DNA of 64,000 nt, taken from Diploptera punctata. Taxonomy: Eukaryota; Arthropoda; Insecta; Blattodea; Blaberidae. The notes below the pieces were generated by a model. That model searched no databases. It saw nothing but the letters and a program-made list of their open reading frames with translations, and was not told the DNA's origin. Position numbers and translations under genes: made by a program. Each line of letters starts with the position of its first letter. Position 1 is the stretch's first letter. The DNA is taken from contig JASPKZ010004575.1 in NCBI GenBank assembly GCA_030220185.1, positions 496,001 to 560,000 on the forward strand. Reading direction: 5' to 3'. Shown here one piece after another: positions 63,880-64,000 of the stretch.

Positions 63880-64000
63880 CTAAACTAACTTCACTGGCAT
63901 TACTGAACGCGGAGATTTATGCCCGCGCGGACATGAGCTCTCTATACATACCTATCCTGAGCTAACATTTTCCAATAGCTCCTTGTATAATTCACCTCCC
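63880..64000 (-). mobile_element. LINE-A 3' end, cut by the window edge
   Basis: Reverse complement of the family terminus: aacttcactggcattactga, cccgcgcggacatgagctc, ccttgtataattcacctcc. Confidence 0.8.

Overview
This window looks like nuclear DNA from a large, repeat-rich insect genome. Introns are very long, AT-rich DNA is crowded with tRNA-derived SINEs, broken non-LTR retrotransposons, hairpin and inverted-repeat elements and microsatellites, and there is no bacterial gene organisation. A cockroach or termite is a reasonable guess, made on general genome character and not on any species-diagnostic sequence.

One real host gene stands out and none of its exons is long enough to show up as a conspicuous ORF. 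It is a RYamide neuropeptide precursor on the + strand with four coding exons: 15367-15469, 44767-44943, 47865-47970 and 56578-56623, followed by a 3'UTR with a polyadenylation signal at 56716-56721. The exons join in frame (intron phases 1, 1 and 2, all GT-AG) into a predicted 143-residue secreted precursor. It has a 22-residue signal peptide and three amidation-competent peptides ending GGRY-G, GSRY-G and GSRY-G, followed by an acidic C-terminal region with a cysteine pair. A splice acceptor just upstream of the ATG implies at least one 5'UTR exon that I could not locate. The first coding intron is about 29.3 kb.

Almost everything else is mobile-element material, much of it nested. Region 1-15.3 kb (upstream of the coding start): 3' fragments of a recurrent non-LTR element (called LINE-A here), several SINE families (A-G here), a mariner-type MITE with a SINE inside, a LINE fragment flanked by about 225-bp direct repeats, and a 1.9-kb long-inverted-repeat element. 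Intron 1 (15.5-44.8 kb): more LINE and SINE copies, a 61-bp minisatellite of about 30 units, a four-unit tandem of a 298-bp tRNA-like repeat, an LTR-like core promoter with a heat-shock-element trimer, an approximately 8-kb PIF/Harbinger element with a decayed intron-containing transposase, a Penelope GIY-YIG fragment and several hairpins. Intron 2 (44.9-47.9 kb): SINEs and a TIR element. Intron 3 (48.0-56.6 kb): two inverted-pair elements with tRNA-like arms and a 3.25-kb RTE-type LINE inserted with a 12-bp target-site duplication inside an older LINE. Downstream (56.7-64 kb): SINEs, a piggyBac-like MITE, a LINE with 5' and 3' ends fused, and a Tc1/mariner-type transposase relic whose middle is tandemly amplified into five units of about 378 bp.

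Coordinates of repeat edges are read by eye and are usually good to within about 10-30 bases, except where an exact junction is stated. Family names A-G are local labels for copies I could align to each other within this window; no database was consulted.
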